The position numbers and the translations under genes are program-made. This document shows, one piece after another, positions 13,267-22,215 of a stretch of 64,000 bases of DNA. This DNA is from Tubulanus polymorphus. Taxonomy: Eukaryota > Nemertea > Palaeonemertea > Tubulaniformes > Tubulanidae. The stretch is from NCBI RefSeq assembly GCF_964204645.1, contig NC_134027.1, positions 14,682,485 to 14,746,484 of the forward strand. The letters are read 5' to 3'. Every line of letters starts with the position of its first letter. Within the stretch, counting starts at the first letter, position 1. Below the pieces are notes generated by a model. It was given only the letters and a program-made list of their open reading frames with translations. It was not told where the DNA came from and ran no database searches.

Positions 13267-13366
13267 CTTCAGTTTATTTAGATGTCACAGCTTGTCAACT
13301 TCTATAAAGGCGGGACTTAAATCGGCACTCGGTTTCTCCAAAACGTATGCTTCAATTTCAAATTCT

Positions 13367-14086
13367 TCACCACGCCAATCTCGAAGTTTCATTTTCGGAC
13401 TTTTTATTATCATTGTGGGATTCTCTCCTCACCTTTTCAGTATTAACGTTCATGGCACCTCCACCTGCTAGTGTGAATTCTCCCTTCGCCTTTACACCAC
13501 GAAGTCCCAATTTTCTAGACATTGATTTGCTGATGAAATTCACACTGCTACCAGTATCAAACAGTACACGACCTTCAGCGATGGCTGACCGTGACTCCAA
13601 AGTCACAATTCCTGTTTGCATCAATACTTGTTTAGGCTGCTTCAAAGCTTTTACCAAGCTACTTCCAGCTTGGACGTTTTCTGTCTCAGTCTTCGGCTGT
13701 TCGATAGGAGCTCCATTCTCGCCACAAGTTGGCTTAATTGGTTTTCTCACTTTGGTAGCGTGTAGTAAGTCATGGTGTGAACCATGACACATTGAACATC
13801 CAGGGCTCCGACAGCTACTACAGAAATGTTTCCCCAATAAACACTTGAAACAATATCTAGAAAGCTGGACTTTCTTTAAGCGATCCGGAATTGGCATCTT
13901 GTGTACCTTTGTACAATTAGGTGCCTTGTGGCTTGCGTCACCACAGAACACACACTTGAATACAGACATCTCCTTAGCTCCAAGTCGCAGGGCCTGCCCA
14001 GAAGGCCTAAAGCGCTTTGGTTTGGCTCCACCCGATTGAACAGGAACTGCATCGGGTTTTCCAGAATCAGACCTTCGAGCGACCTG
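13367..14086 (-). pseudogene. BEL zinc-knuckle and aspartic protease segment
   Basis: This is in the same frame as the gag segment, separated by an in-frame TAG at about 14087. Cysteine clusters FKCVFCGDASHKAPNC and YCFKCLLGKHFCSSC, then CSMCHGSHHDLLH, form the CCHC/His-Cys region between gag and protease. RVLFDTGSSVNFIS is the retropepsin active site (DTGS). The frame runs out near 13367 after a frameshift at about 13385; the next frame carries GEEFEIEAYVL, the expected continuation. The protease would process the polyprotein. Confidence 0.83.
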
Positions 14087-15085
14087 CTAAGCTTCTTTGA
14101 GCTTTTCCAAAAGATCCTCGAACTTCATTGGCATCTTATGACCATGCTGCCTCTTCAGTGTTTCAGCATCCCAACGTCTTATAAGAGACTTAGGAATCTT
14201 TGGTCTCACTAAGGATGTCAAAATCCAGCTACTGTTCTGAAGACTAGTTGGATCCTCAGTTTTTCGGATAAGATAGTTCCACGATGACAGCAGCGATGTA
14301 TAGAGCTGATCTAGTTCTTTTACCGACGGGTTGTGTGCAGCTGGGACACAAGCTATGTCTTGGATTACCTTTTGAATCCTGGCTGTGACATCACCATATT
14401 TAGATTCTAGTGCTGCTACCACGTCATCAAATGTAGGACTCTTCAAAGCAAGCGCCAACTTTCTGGGTTCTCCATCCAGAAGAGAAAGAATACAGTGTGT
14501 TTTCTCGACTGGAGTATAACCGGGCTTCGTCACTTCTTCACTAACTAACTCGAGCCAAGTTTCAAACATGGAAATATCTCCCTTGAATTGCGGAATAGTC
14601 ACTTCTCGCTTCTTTATTGCAATTGTTGTAAGAAGTCTGGTGAGTTGTTCTTCTGTAATTCCACCTCCAGCAGCACTACCTGGATTGCTGACATTATCTG
14701 AAACTAAGTCTCTAGGCGGTTGTTGTAATTTAATCTCCAGACACTCAACTCGTGATTTGTGTGTAATATACTCATCAATGTACTTAGCTTCGTTCTCCTC
14801 TTCTTGATCTCTCTGATCAGAGCTCATTCCTTCAAGTCGATTGTCATTCTCATTATGATAGTCTATCGACTCTTGAACTTCCGATAGGGCTTCATGTAGC
14901 CTTTCTAGATCAATCAGACTATTTGCAGCTGTTCTTAATGCAAACCTCATACCGTCATAGTCAGACACTTCATCACTCAAAACTTCTTCAGCCTTTTCAA
15001 CATGTCGACAGACCTGCTTGGAAGCTTTAGTGAATTTTGTACGCTGTTTGCGTCTTTGTTCTAACAAATCAAAAAGAGCCGCCAT
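14087..15085 (-). pseudogene. BEL gag-like protein (DUF1759)
   Basis: 332 codons from an ATG at 15085. The N-terminal 130 residues are charged and probably helical, which is usual for BEL gag. From about residue 165, VTIPQFKGDISMFETWLELV and the following ~150 residues match the DUF1759 gag/capsid-like domain. The start is plausible because a ~1-kb leader and the LTR lie just upstream on this strand. The frame ends at TAG, and the same frame continues into the zinc knuckles, so the stop is either a mutation or a readthrough site. Confidence 0.82.
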
Positions 15086-16118
15086 TTTGAAATTTAATTG
15101 AAAAACTATTATACAGTGTACTACTACTGGTATGAACCTCTAAATCGAGTAATAATTCCAAACCAATGGAGAATAGAGTATTTGAGACCTAAGTGAATTT
15201 ACTCAAATTTACCTACTTCTTAACTTCAATCAATATTAAATGTACTTAAATTCACAAACCCAAATGTAGCTAATTAATATCATTAAATATGCAAATGAAT
15301 ACAACCACTTCAATTATCATTTCAGTCTTTGATGAAAATGTAAGATGAACTGTTAAATTCAACCAAAAGAAATATGAATACAAGTACAATTAACACAGAC
15401 AATAATTCTCCACAGAATCAATACCACTTAATTTCAGTAGTTATACAATATGCACACTGTACTTAATATACTTACTCACACCTTAATCGATTTATGACAA
15501 GTTTGTGCTTAAGTTTAAGTTTAAATGAAAGCTGAACACTGAAAGTAATTGACCCTTTCAACCATTTAACTTAAATTTCTAAAACAGCACTTCACTCACA
15601 CTTGAATTATGCACTAAGAGAATAATAAACAGAGAATATGAAGCTCGTAAATAACAAATTATAGTGCTTATCACGATATTCGTTATAGACTGTTAAATCA
15701 GATCTTCAAACAATATTATCTACATAAATATTGTTCATTTGCTAACTTACAACATATCCTTTGCCAATCAAATGATAATGATACAGATTCTTAACTTTAC
15801 ACAGTTGGCTTATCCAACAAGATTACTTGACTACTTAATAGTACACAATAAACCTATAAACTTGACTAAAAATAGATGGTTACATGCACACTTAAAACTT
15901 TCTCAAAGTTCACAACTGTTTCGTTAAAAACCTTTTAACTTGTACTCAATTATATCGAGTATTTAGTTGATAACTAGTTCAAATTTACTTAGTTATCGAG
16001 TAACCTAAATTATACTCACTTATTGAGCGTTACTTAAATTATACTCACTTATCGAGCAACACTTAAATTATACTCACTTAAGTTTAGTAATCAATTCTAA
16101 AAAATACTTTGATTGTAC
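15086..16118 (-). other. BEL leader region with ~32-bp subrepeats
   Basis: This is a very A+T-rich stretch between LTR and gag start. At about 15960-16085 a unit of the form TTAAATTATACTCACTTATCGAGC recurs three times with ~32-bp spacing. No primer-binding site starting TGG is obvious immediately next to the LTR. No gene is seen. Confidence 0.5.
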
Positions 16119-17333
16119 TGATACACCGGTCACAATTCTCTCTTTATCGTTATCTATAAAATACTTGAGTAAGGCCCTGGCGAGAGAACGTGTCCGTGCA
16201 CAAATCCGAATGAATAAATTGAAATACCGGATGATAATATTGAAGATAATATATTTTATTTACCTTGAACAAAGAATGATTTTCCTAATCCCTATTATAT
16301 GGATCCCTATCGTTCCGAAGCTTCTCCTGTCCTGCTGTCGACACTCGTCTTACTAAGGTACAGATTCTCCCGATTGACTGCTCTCTCAAGATGCGGATCC
16401 CTTTTATAGAAAGAATCGGCATTCTTAAAATACCGACTCTCCCACTCGACTTTTGGCAAGGAGCAGCAACCTTACTGTCATGACTGTTTTGGTCATATAG
16501 AATTTGGCCTTAATGATTCGCTGATCTAAAATTATTTGAGAAACTGATTTGCTAAACTAACTTTTTCCTTCCAACCCTCCTGTCATGAGGCGGAATGATT
16601 TACTCACTCCTTGCTTATCATCGTTGAGAAAACAGCTACTCTCAGCGAGTTACCAACAGACGTATACAACAAGAGAAACTTTAGAGAGCTAGTATTATCA
16701 TCTAACACAAATTCATTTTCTTAAAACTTTAGCGATTATAGAGACTTTGTTCTCATTTAACATCTAGGATATTCAAATTAAATATATTTTTGAAACTATA
16801 GTATTTGTCTCAGATTACGGTACCACTGATTATTTCTTTTTGAATTATTATAAATACTTTTGATTCGGAACTTCATTATGATCCCCTATCTCCCTTAAGA
16901 TCATTCTATAACTGTTATACTAAATAAATTTGATTACAATGCGGGATAAAGCAAAACAACAATATCTCCCCATACTTCCGTTTTTCTTTTTATAGAAAGT
17001 AGTCGGGAGTATCATGAAGTAACAGTGTGATTCTTTCACCAGCCGCATAATAAATGCAACCCATTGTTCCGACCAAATACGGTTCCGTCTATTCTTAAGT
17101 TTATAAAAAGATTTCTGAATGTTTGCCAGATAACGCAGCAGAAGAACCGAGAAAGAATTATTTTTACCACAGGCTGATTTATGGTCAGCGCTGATAGATC
17201 AAAGCATCAAACAACAACCTGCTTACTACATCTTACTACGTTTGTTGACTGAAACCATTAATAACCACCAACGCATTCAGGAAATCAACATTGCAAACAT
17301 TTTTTAGCTACTACGAAATCTTGCTGCGGATCA
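16119..17333 (-). repeat. BEL-family LTR (5' LTR of the 9.7-17.3 kb element)
   Basis: 1215 bp, read on the minus strand from TGATCCGCAGCAAGATTTCG to CCGGTGTATCA, so it has TG...CA ends. It is closely similar along its whole length to 26535-27808, which is in the opposite orientation. The flanks TCAC and GTAC do not match, so it does not look like an undisturbed solo LTR; this fits a 5' LTR whose partner was lost. Confidence 0.8.
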
Positions 17334-17609
17334 TCACTCCCCATCCAGCTTAAATTTCGACCCGAAATTTTGAATTTAGACTAAAAAACATATGCTCGGC
17401 CCAACAGTTATATTCATTTATATATCAAAAAAATTACTCTTTACATCTTATAACTAATTCATAAATTTCAGGAAAGTTATTCAAATCAATTAAGTATCCA
17501 TTGTGATTTCTTACTTCTAATTTGAAATTATTGAAATGTGGAATACAAGGTTTAAAATCACACTCAGCTTAATTATAATTTATTTGAGTTCCAAATTGTT
17601 TAACATTTT
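17334..17609. other. A+T-rich non-coding
   Basis: No feature seen. Composition already resembles the two A+T-rich genes to the right. Confidence 0.4.
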
Positions 17610-18191
17610 TCATGGTAAAATAGTTAATAAACCAGAATTACAAATTGTATCTTTAGTTGCTTCAAATGTTTTTGTAGGATCAATTAAATTGCAATAAATA
17701 TAAAAGTGTGTAAAAGGTATTATATTTGAATTAGCGTCTACGTTTCCTGTAACAGTTTGTGGTTTAATTCCTAACAGTTTAGCTAAAGGTTTTCTTACCA
17801 TAAATGCATGTTTGCTTTCATCATCTAACTTTATCTTAATTTTATCAGAACTATCACTTTTTAAAAATCTAATTGAAAATTTATCTTCACTTCTAAGTTT
17901 TAATCGTGCTCTTCTGTTTATTTCTTGTGCTAATGTTTCTAAGTTATATAATCCTGGTTTTAAAAATAGATGAAACCATTTATTTATATTTCTAATATGA
18001 ATTAAAAAGGCTCTACGTTCAAGAGTTTTATCCGATATATTGTTAAAAGAATTACATAAACTTATATTAACTAATTTTAAATCAACACAATTCTTAAATT
18101 CTCTATCTAATTGTTGTAATACATTATGTGATTTATAATTTGTAAGTCTTCTAGAATCAACAAATATTCTGTATTCTTTTAATTCTACCAT
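17610..18191 (-). CDS. A+T-rich virus-like gene, unknown function (193 aa)
   Basis: An intact 193-codon frame with ATG at 18191, 14 bp downstream of the stop of the 113-aa gene in the same direction. Codon use is strongly A/T-biased, unlike the BEL genes beside it and like the polymerase remnant at 39.3-43.7 kb. The middle contains WFHLFLKPGLYNLETLAQEI, a 'gly-tyr then helix with LAxxIN' pattern that I associate with small structural-type proteins of Polinton/adintovirus-like elements; this is a weak recollection. There is no signal peptide or membrane segment. It could be part of an integrated DNA virus or a Polinton fragment. Confidence 0.5.
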   Translation of the reverse strand: MVELKEYRIFVDSRRLTNYKSHNVLQQLDREFKNCVDLKLVNISLCNSFNNISDKTLERRAFLIHIRNINKWFHLFLKPGLYNLETLAQEINRRARLKLRSEDKFSIRFLKSDSSDKIKIKLDDESKHAFMVRKPLAKLLGIKPQTVTGNVDANSNIIPFTHFYIYCNLIDPTKTFEATKDTICNSGLLTILP

Positions 18192-18205
18192 TTATTTTAC
18201 ATATT

Positions 18206-18547
18206 TTATTCGAAATCTATTTCATGGTGCCCTTTTTCATTCTTACCTTTGTATATGAAATAGAAATCACCAGAACATAATTCTTCTAGATCTTCACTTG
18301 ATAATCTATGAAATCTATCTGGTAAATATGTTCTGAATTTATATGTATTTCCTTTTAATCCTTCATATTCTAAGTGGATAACTAATTTATCTCCATATTT
18401 GTTAGTAACTGTAACAATATTTGTAATTAGATATTTCTTATGGATTGTTAATTCTTTTAACTTCTTAAACTTATAATCTACAGATTTGATGTTTGAAGTA
18501 TCTTTTATTCTATTTAAGAATTCACTGTGTACTTGTTTACTCTCCAT
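18206..18547 (-). CDS. A+T-rich virus-like gene, unknown function (113 aa)
   Basis: An intact 113-codon frame starting at ATG 18547, immediately upstream of and co-oriented with the 193-aa gene. It is rich in Lys, beta-strand-like in the middle (KKYLITNIVTVTNKYGDKLV), then has YLPDRFHRLSSEDLEEL and ends FYFIYKGKNE...EIDFE. The layout (short strands, 'LPxRF', terminal 'Y.G....I.F') resembles small OB-fold-like proteins found in integrated virus-like elements, but I cannot name a family. Intact reading suggests it is either recent or selected. Confidence 0.5.
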   Translation of the reverse strand: MESKQVHSEFLNRIKDTSNIKSVDYKFKKLKELTIHKKYLITNIVTVTNKYGDKLVIHLEYEGLKGNTYKFRTYLPDRFHRLSSEDLEELCSGDFYFIYKGKNEKGHHEIDFE

Positions 18548-18824
18548 TTTAATACTAAATTTTTTTTTAAAATTGATTTTAGAAGTTATTCATTTATATG
18601 TTATTCATATATATTATATGAATTATTTCAATCACACTTTACTGACACTTTTAATGTTTAAAAATCTATCTCATACAAATATAAATATTGAAATATGTTT
18701 AAAATATATCTATCTACCTATCTATCTATGATAGCTCGCCCTCCGCCCGCTGATCTGAAAGCCTACTTTTCCTATTACTTATATGAAATTCATGTAAATT
18801 ATGTTTATATATATGAATATTTTA

Positions 18825-18951
18825 AGAGTAATAGGGAATATTTTGTTTCATATCAAAGGTTGAAGGGGCTCATAAAAAATGAGAATTATTTTTTTTTTAT
18901 GAGCTCGACCTTTCGACCTTTGGTATGAAACAACTTATTCCCTATTACTCA
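18825..18951. repeat. Long hairpin (~55-bp arms)
   Basis: GAGTAATAGGGAATA...TTTCATATCAAAGGTTGAAGG...GCTCATAAAAA pairs with TTTTATGAGC...CGACCTTTGGTATGAAAC...ATTCCCTATTACTC, leaving a loop of about 15-20 bases of A/T runs. No protein. It is probably a small foldback MITE. Confidence 0.65.
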
Positions 18952-19069
18952 TACGTACACGTTTACACATATATACTCTGAGGATACAAAAGAGGATCAC
19001 GCTACCACGATGATTAAACCTGGTACGAGCGAGTGCACACTTTTTGCACATTTTTGCACCCTCTGGCCC

Positions 19070-19470
19070 ATCAACGTAAGAAACATTTTGTGGATCAAAC
19101 GCAAGATGGCCGTCCTGTGATCTTTAATGTGCCCAAAAAGGTCATTTTTGCCTGGAATTACGAAAGCTGTAGCTTCCTACTGGTTTGCCATTTTTCATTG
19201 TAATTTGTGATGGGTATTCTTTGAAAAGGAATCGTCATTACCTGAGGCAGATATTTTGAGTTAAATCAGCCAATTATCACGCAATTGGCCGCCATCTTGA
19301 TGTCATCAGTACTTGTTCGTAGGTGGGAAAAAGTTTTTCCACATTATATTGATACCTTAGCATTTTTTGCAAGAATCAATTGGCAAGTTGTAGCTCATTA
19401 TATGTTCTATGATTGTGGTGAGTTTCAAGGTCATGGCTTTTTGTATCTGGCCACCAGGGGGCGGTGAATA
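19070..19470. repeat. Interspersed repeat, copy 1
   Basis: This block, with GGCCGCCATCTTGATGTCA, GGGAAAAAGTTTTTCCACAT and TTGTGGTGAGTTTCAAGGTCATGG, recurs in diverged form at 20130-20530 and partly at 19505-19560 and 20760-20825. It lies upstream of the first PHD-gene exon seen. Probably an untranslated mobile or segmental repeat. Confidence 0.6.
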
Positions 19471-19620
19471 ATACAATAACTTAGTATTTCTATATTATAT
19501 ATATACCTATGCATATATTGTTACCACAATCAATTGCAAAGTTGTAGCTCATGACATGTTTCCAATTAGTTAGGTGTCCCTGGAGTCTTAGTTAAATTTT
19601 ATTCAATTTTTTTTTCTCAG

Positions 19621-21286
19621 AAATACAAGCGATCGTAGTAATGTTGCTGATCGTGTCGAGTTTTGTAATCGTCGAAATGTTACATCAAATAATAGCCAAA
19701 GTGTAGTAACCAATGTTGAGGGATTGACTGAGGTAAAGAGTAAAGAGTTTTGCATTAGTTATAGTTTTGAATATTTCATATATCTTGGCATTAATGTGAT
19801 ATATTCGAATACTTAAATTTAAGCAACCTAAGATACAATTGGTGCCGATCAAAGATCTGAGGAACAAGGAAGATATTTTCAGTACTTGTGGTCGTAAAGA
19901 AAACGGGTAGGCCCATACGTCATTTTCGGATGATTAGCTTATTAGCCCACTAGGGACTTAAGTCCCCGCAGGCTATTGTGTTCAATTTTTGTCTGTTTCC
20001 GGCCGTCCTTCGTAGACGGAATCGAGTTATTTTGGGAAGTTTTGAAGACGCTTCAAGGTAATGTCTTGATATTTGGGTTACACATGTATCTACCCTAGAC
20101 ACATCTTTAGCCCAAAAACTGGCCCGGTCAGATTCAAGATGGCCAACTGGCAGCCATTGTTCGCCAAAATCACATTTTTGAAGTTTTTGAAGGAAGTTTG
20201 AAGATGCTTCTATTAATTATCTTGATCGTTTGTATATGTATGGTTTGCTAGCCTAATTTTCATTGCAATTTATCATGAGTGTTCTTTGGAAAGGATTCTT
20301 TTATACCTGATACAGGTATTTTTGATCAGCCAATTATGATGCAATTGGTGGCCATCTTGGGGTCACCAGTACTCAGGTATAGGTGGAAAAAGTTTTTCCA
20401 CATCATATTAATACCGAACCATATTTTGTTATCACAATTGGAAAGTTGTAGCTCATAATGTGTTCTATAATTGTGGTGAGTTTCAAGGTCATTTGATTTT
20501 TTTTCATGGTCATTGGATAGGGAGTTCATTATTGAAATTATTAGATTATTGAGCATTTAGAAACACTTCCCAAGTGTGCATGGTGTCGCTTGATACCTAG
20601 TTATCTTATCACTCTATCTTGATATTTGATATATACATGGATAATATTCCCCGATCCTCCCCAACGCAGGGAATCGAACCCACGGTCACAAGAAAAGTTA
20701 GGATGAGTGATCATTAGAAGACCATTTAATGGACTTGCATTTGTGGCCAAGGGAACAGAAATAATATGACCAAAGTTGTAGGACATGAAATGTTCTCTGA
20801 TTGTGGTAAGTTACAAGGTCATTGGTTTCTGTCTTTATAATTCTGTGTGTGTTGAATATTGAAGGCTACATCGTCAAGCATTTTCGTTTCCCTTCGCCCC
20901 TAGTTGAATCTTATTCCTCTTATCTCCTTGAACGAAATTGTGTCTGTGTTTCAATAGTAATGTTAGGAGTCATTCTTTTTTCCTAGTGATTGTCTTGTCA
21001 TGCAGTGCGATGATTGTCCATGGGCAGTGCATCCACCATGCATTGGCATAAACATTGTGGATTGTATCAGGATAAGGAGATACAAATGTCCGATGTGCAC
21101 ACTTGTAAATGTACGCCAGCATTATGACGATGTAAGCCTTAATTGAAACTGAAATGTTTGATTTTATTATTTTCCGTTAGTTCACATAATGAGAAATACA
21201 TAAGTTTTTGTTAGATATAATTACGATAATTACGATGTAATTACTTTCAGAATAAAGAAATGACCATCAATGTATTTGTTGCTTAA
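19621..21286 (+). CDS. 3' exons of a PHD-finger-like gene (four exons)
   Basis: Exons inferred from splice signals and phase: 19621-19732 (after TTTTTTTTCTCAG, donor GTAAAG), 19824-19906 (donor GTAGGC), 20987-21131 (after TTTTTTCCTAG, donor GTAAGC) and 21251-21286 (after TTACTTTCAG, ending TAA). Phases agree at every junction and all four pieces are open. Exon 3 encodes CDDCPWAVHPPCIGI and YKCPMC, the second half of a PHD/RING-type zinc-binding fold; exon 2 supplies a preceding Cys in STCGRKENG. The protein end would be a chromatin-type zinc finger, though one of the first cysteine pair appears replaced. Weakest point: the exon 2 acceptor has a poor pyrimidine tract. Earlier exons must lie upstream and are not identified. 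It may be a pseudogene. Confidence 0.55.
19915..20130. repeat. Intronic interspersed repeat with perfect palindrome
   Basis: It contains the 14-bp perfect palindrome GGGACTTAAGTCCC at 19953-19966, inside AGCCCACTAGGGACTTAAG. It sits in the large intron of the PHD-like gene and runs into repeat copy 2. Confidence 0.4.
20130..20530. repeat. Interspersed repeat, copy 2
   Basis: Diverged copy of 19070-19470, about 1060 bp away in the same orientation: GGTGGCCATCTTGGGGTCAC, GGAAAAAGTTTTTCCACATC and TTGTGGTGAGTTTCAAGGTC are shared. It lies in the intron between exons 2 and 3 of the PHD-like gene. Confidence 0.6.
20635..20790 (-). repeat. Possible tRNA-derived SINE fragment
   Basis: On the minus strand CGTGGGTTCGATTCCCTGCG (around 20665-20684) contains a good RNA polymerase III B box (GGTTCGATTCC). 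About 60 bp upstream TGGCCACAAATGC and ATTAAATGGTC could be a decayed A box. It does not fold as a complete tRNA. Confidence 0.4.
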
Positions 21287-21585
21287 AAGAAAAAAAAATT
21301 AACTAACTCAGATTAATTTAGCTGAATGCATTATTTTCAAACATACATTAACGGTAATTATAGGGATTGTTATAGGGATTAATTATAGGGATTGTCTGTA
21401 TTGCGAAAGCTGTTCGAAGTTTTTGAAAATAAATTGTTCATTGGCTGAAGACCAAACTGATCAGAGGAGAAAGGTAACATACAAATATTTACTAAAAGTA
21501 TGCTACAAATGTTTTCTGTGATATCTGAAACATTATCTCATATTTGTATTTTAATTAAATGATCCCTACGTGAACTTAAGTGATG

Positions 21586-22215
21586 TCTTATCTCCTTTAG
21601 TAATCCCTCTCAGTCTAACCCCCACTCTCATCTCCTTTACTAACCCCCACTCTCAACTCCTAAACAAACCACCACTCCCATCTCCTATAATAACCACCGC
21701 TCTCATCCCCTCATCCCCTACACTTACCACCACTCTCATCCCTTACACTAACCACCACTCTCATCTATACTAACCACCACTCTCATCTACAATAAACACC
21801 ACTCATCTATACTAACCACCACTCTCATCTACACTAACCACCACTCATCTCCTATACTAACCACCACTCATCTATACTAACCACCACTCTCTTCTAAAAT
21901 AACCACCACTCATCTCCTATACTTACCACCACTCATCTCCTATACAAACCACTCATCTCCTATACTAACCACCACTCTCTTCTCCTAAAATAACCACCAC
22001 TCATCTCCACACTAACCCCCACTCATCTATACTAACCAGCACTCTCGTCTCCTACACTAACCACCACTCTCCTATACTAAACACCACTCATCTATACTAA
22101 CCAGCACTCTCATCTCCTACACTAACCACCACTCTCCTATACTAAACCCCACTCATCTATACTAACCACCACTCGTCTCCTATACTAAACACCACTCATC
22201 TATACTAACCACCAT
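21586..22215. repeat. Minisatellite, CTATACTAACCACCACTCTCATCT-type
   Basis: About 25-30 imperfect copies of a 20-26 bp pyrimidine-biased unit (ACTAACCACCACTCTCATCT with variants). The 67-codon frame inside is repeat translation and is not reported as a gene. Confidence 0.8.

Larger units (their letters stand above)
9692..17333 (-). mobile_element. BEL/Pao LTR retrotransposon, decayed, 3' LTR missing
   Basis: On the minus strand the order is LTR (17333-16119), ~1-kb leader, gag-like DUF1759 protein with zinc-knuckle cysteines, aspartic protease, reverse transcriptase, RNase H, integrase and a C-terminal DUF5641-like domain ending at 9692. This order is that of BEL/Pao elements. Breaks are modest: in-frame stops at about 14087 and 11393, and frameshifts near 13385 and 12620. 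The LTR family assignment rests on position and orientation; a solo LTR of the same family sits at 26535-27808. No second LTR follows the integrase, so the element is 3'-truncated or rearranged next to the foldback. Confidence 0.8.

Noticed and set aside
16119-17333. Reading this block as an independent solo LTR
   Set aside because: Flanking tetranucleotides do not match, and its position and strand suit the 5' LTR of the BEL element.
20665-20684. B box taken as a tRNA gene
   Set aside because: No cloverleaf could be drawn and the A box is poor; kept only as a SINE candidate.
21570-21773. 67-codon frame in the minisatellite
   Set aside because: Repeat translation.
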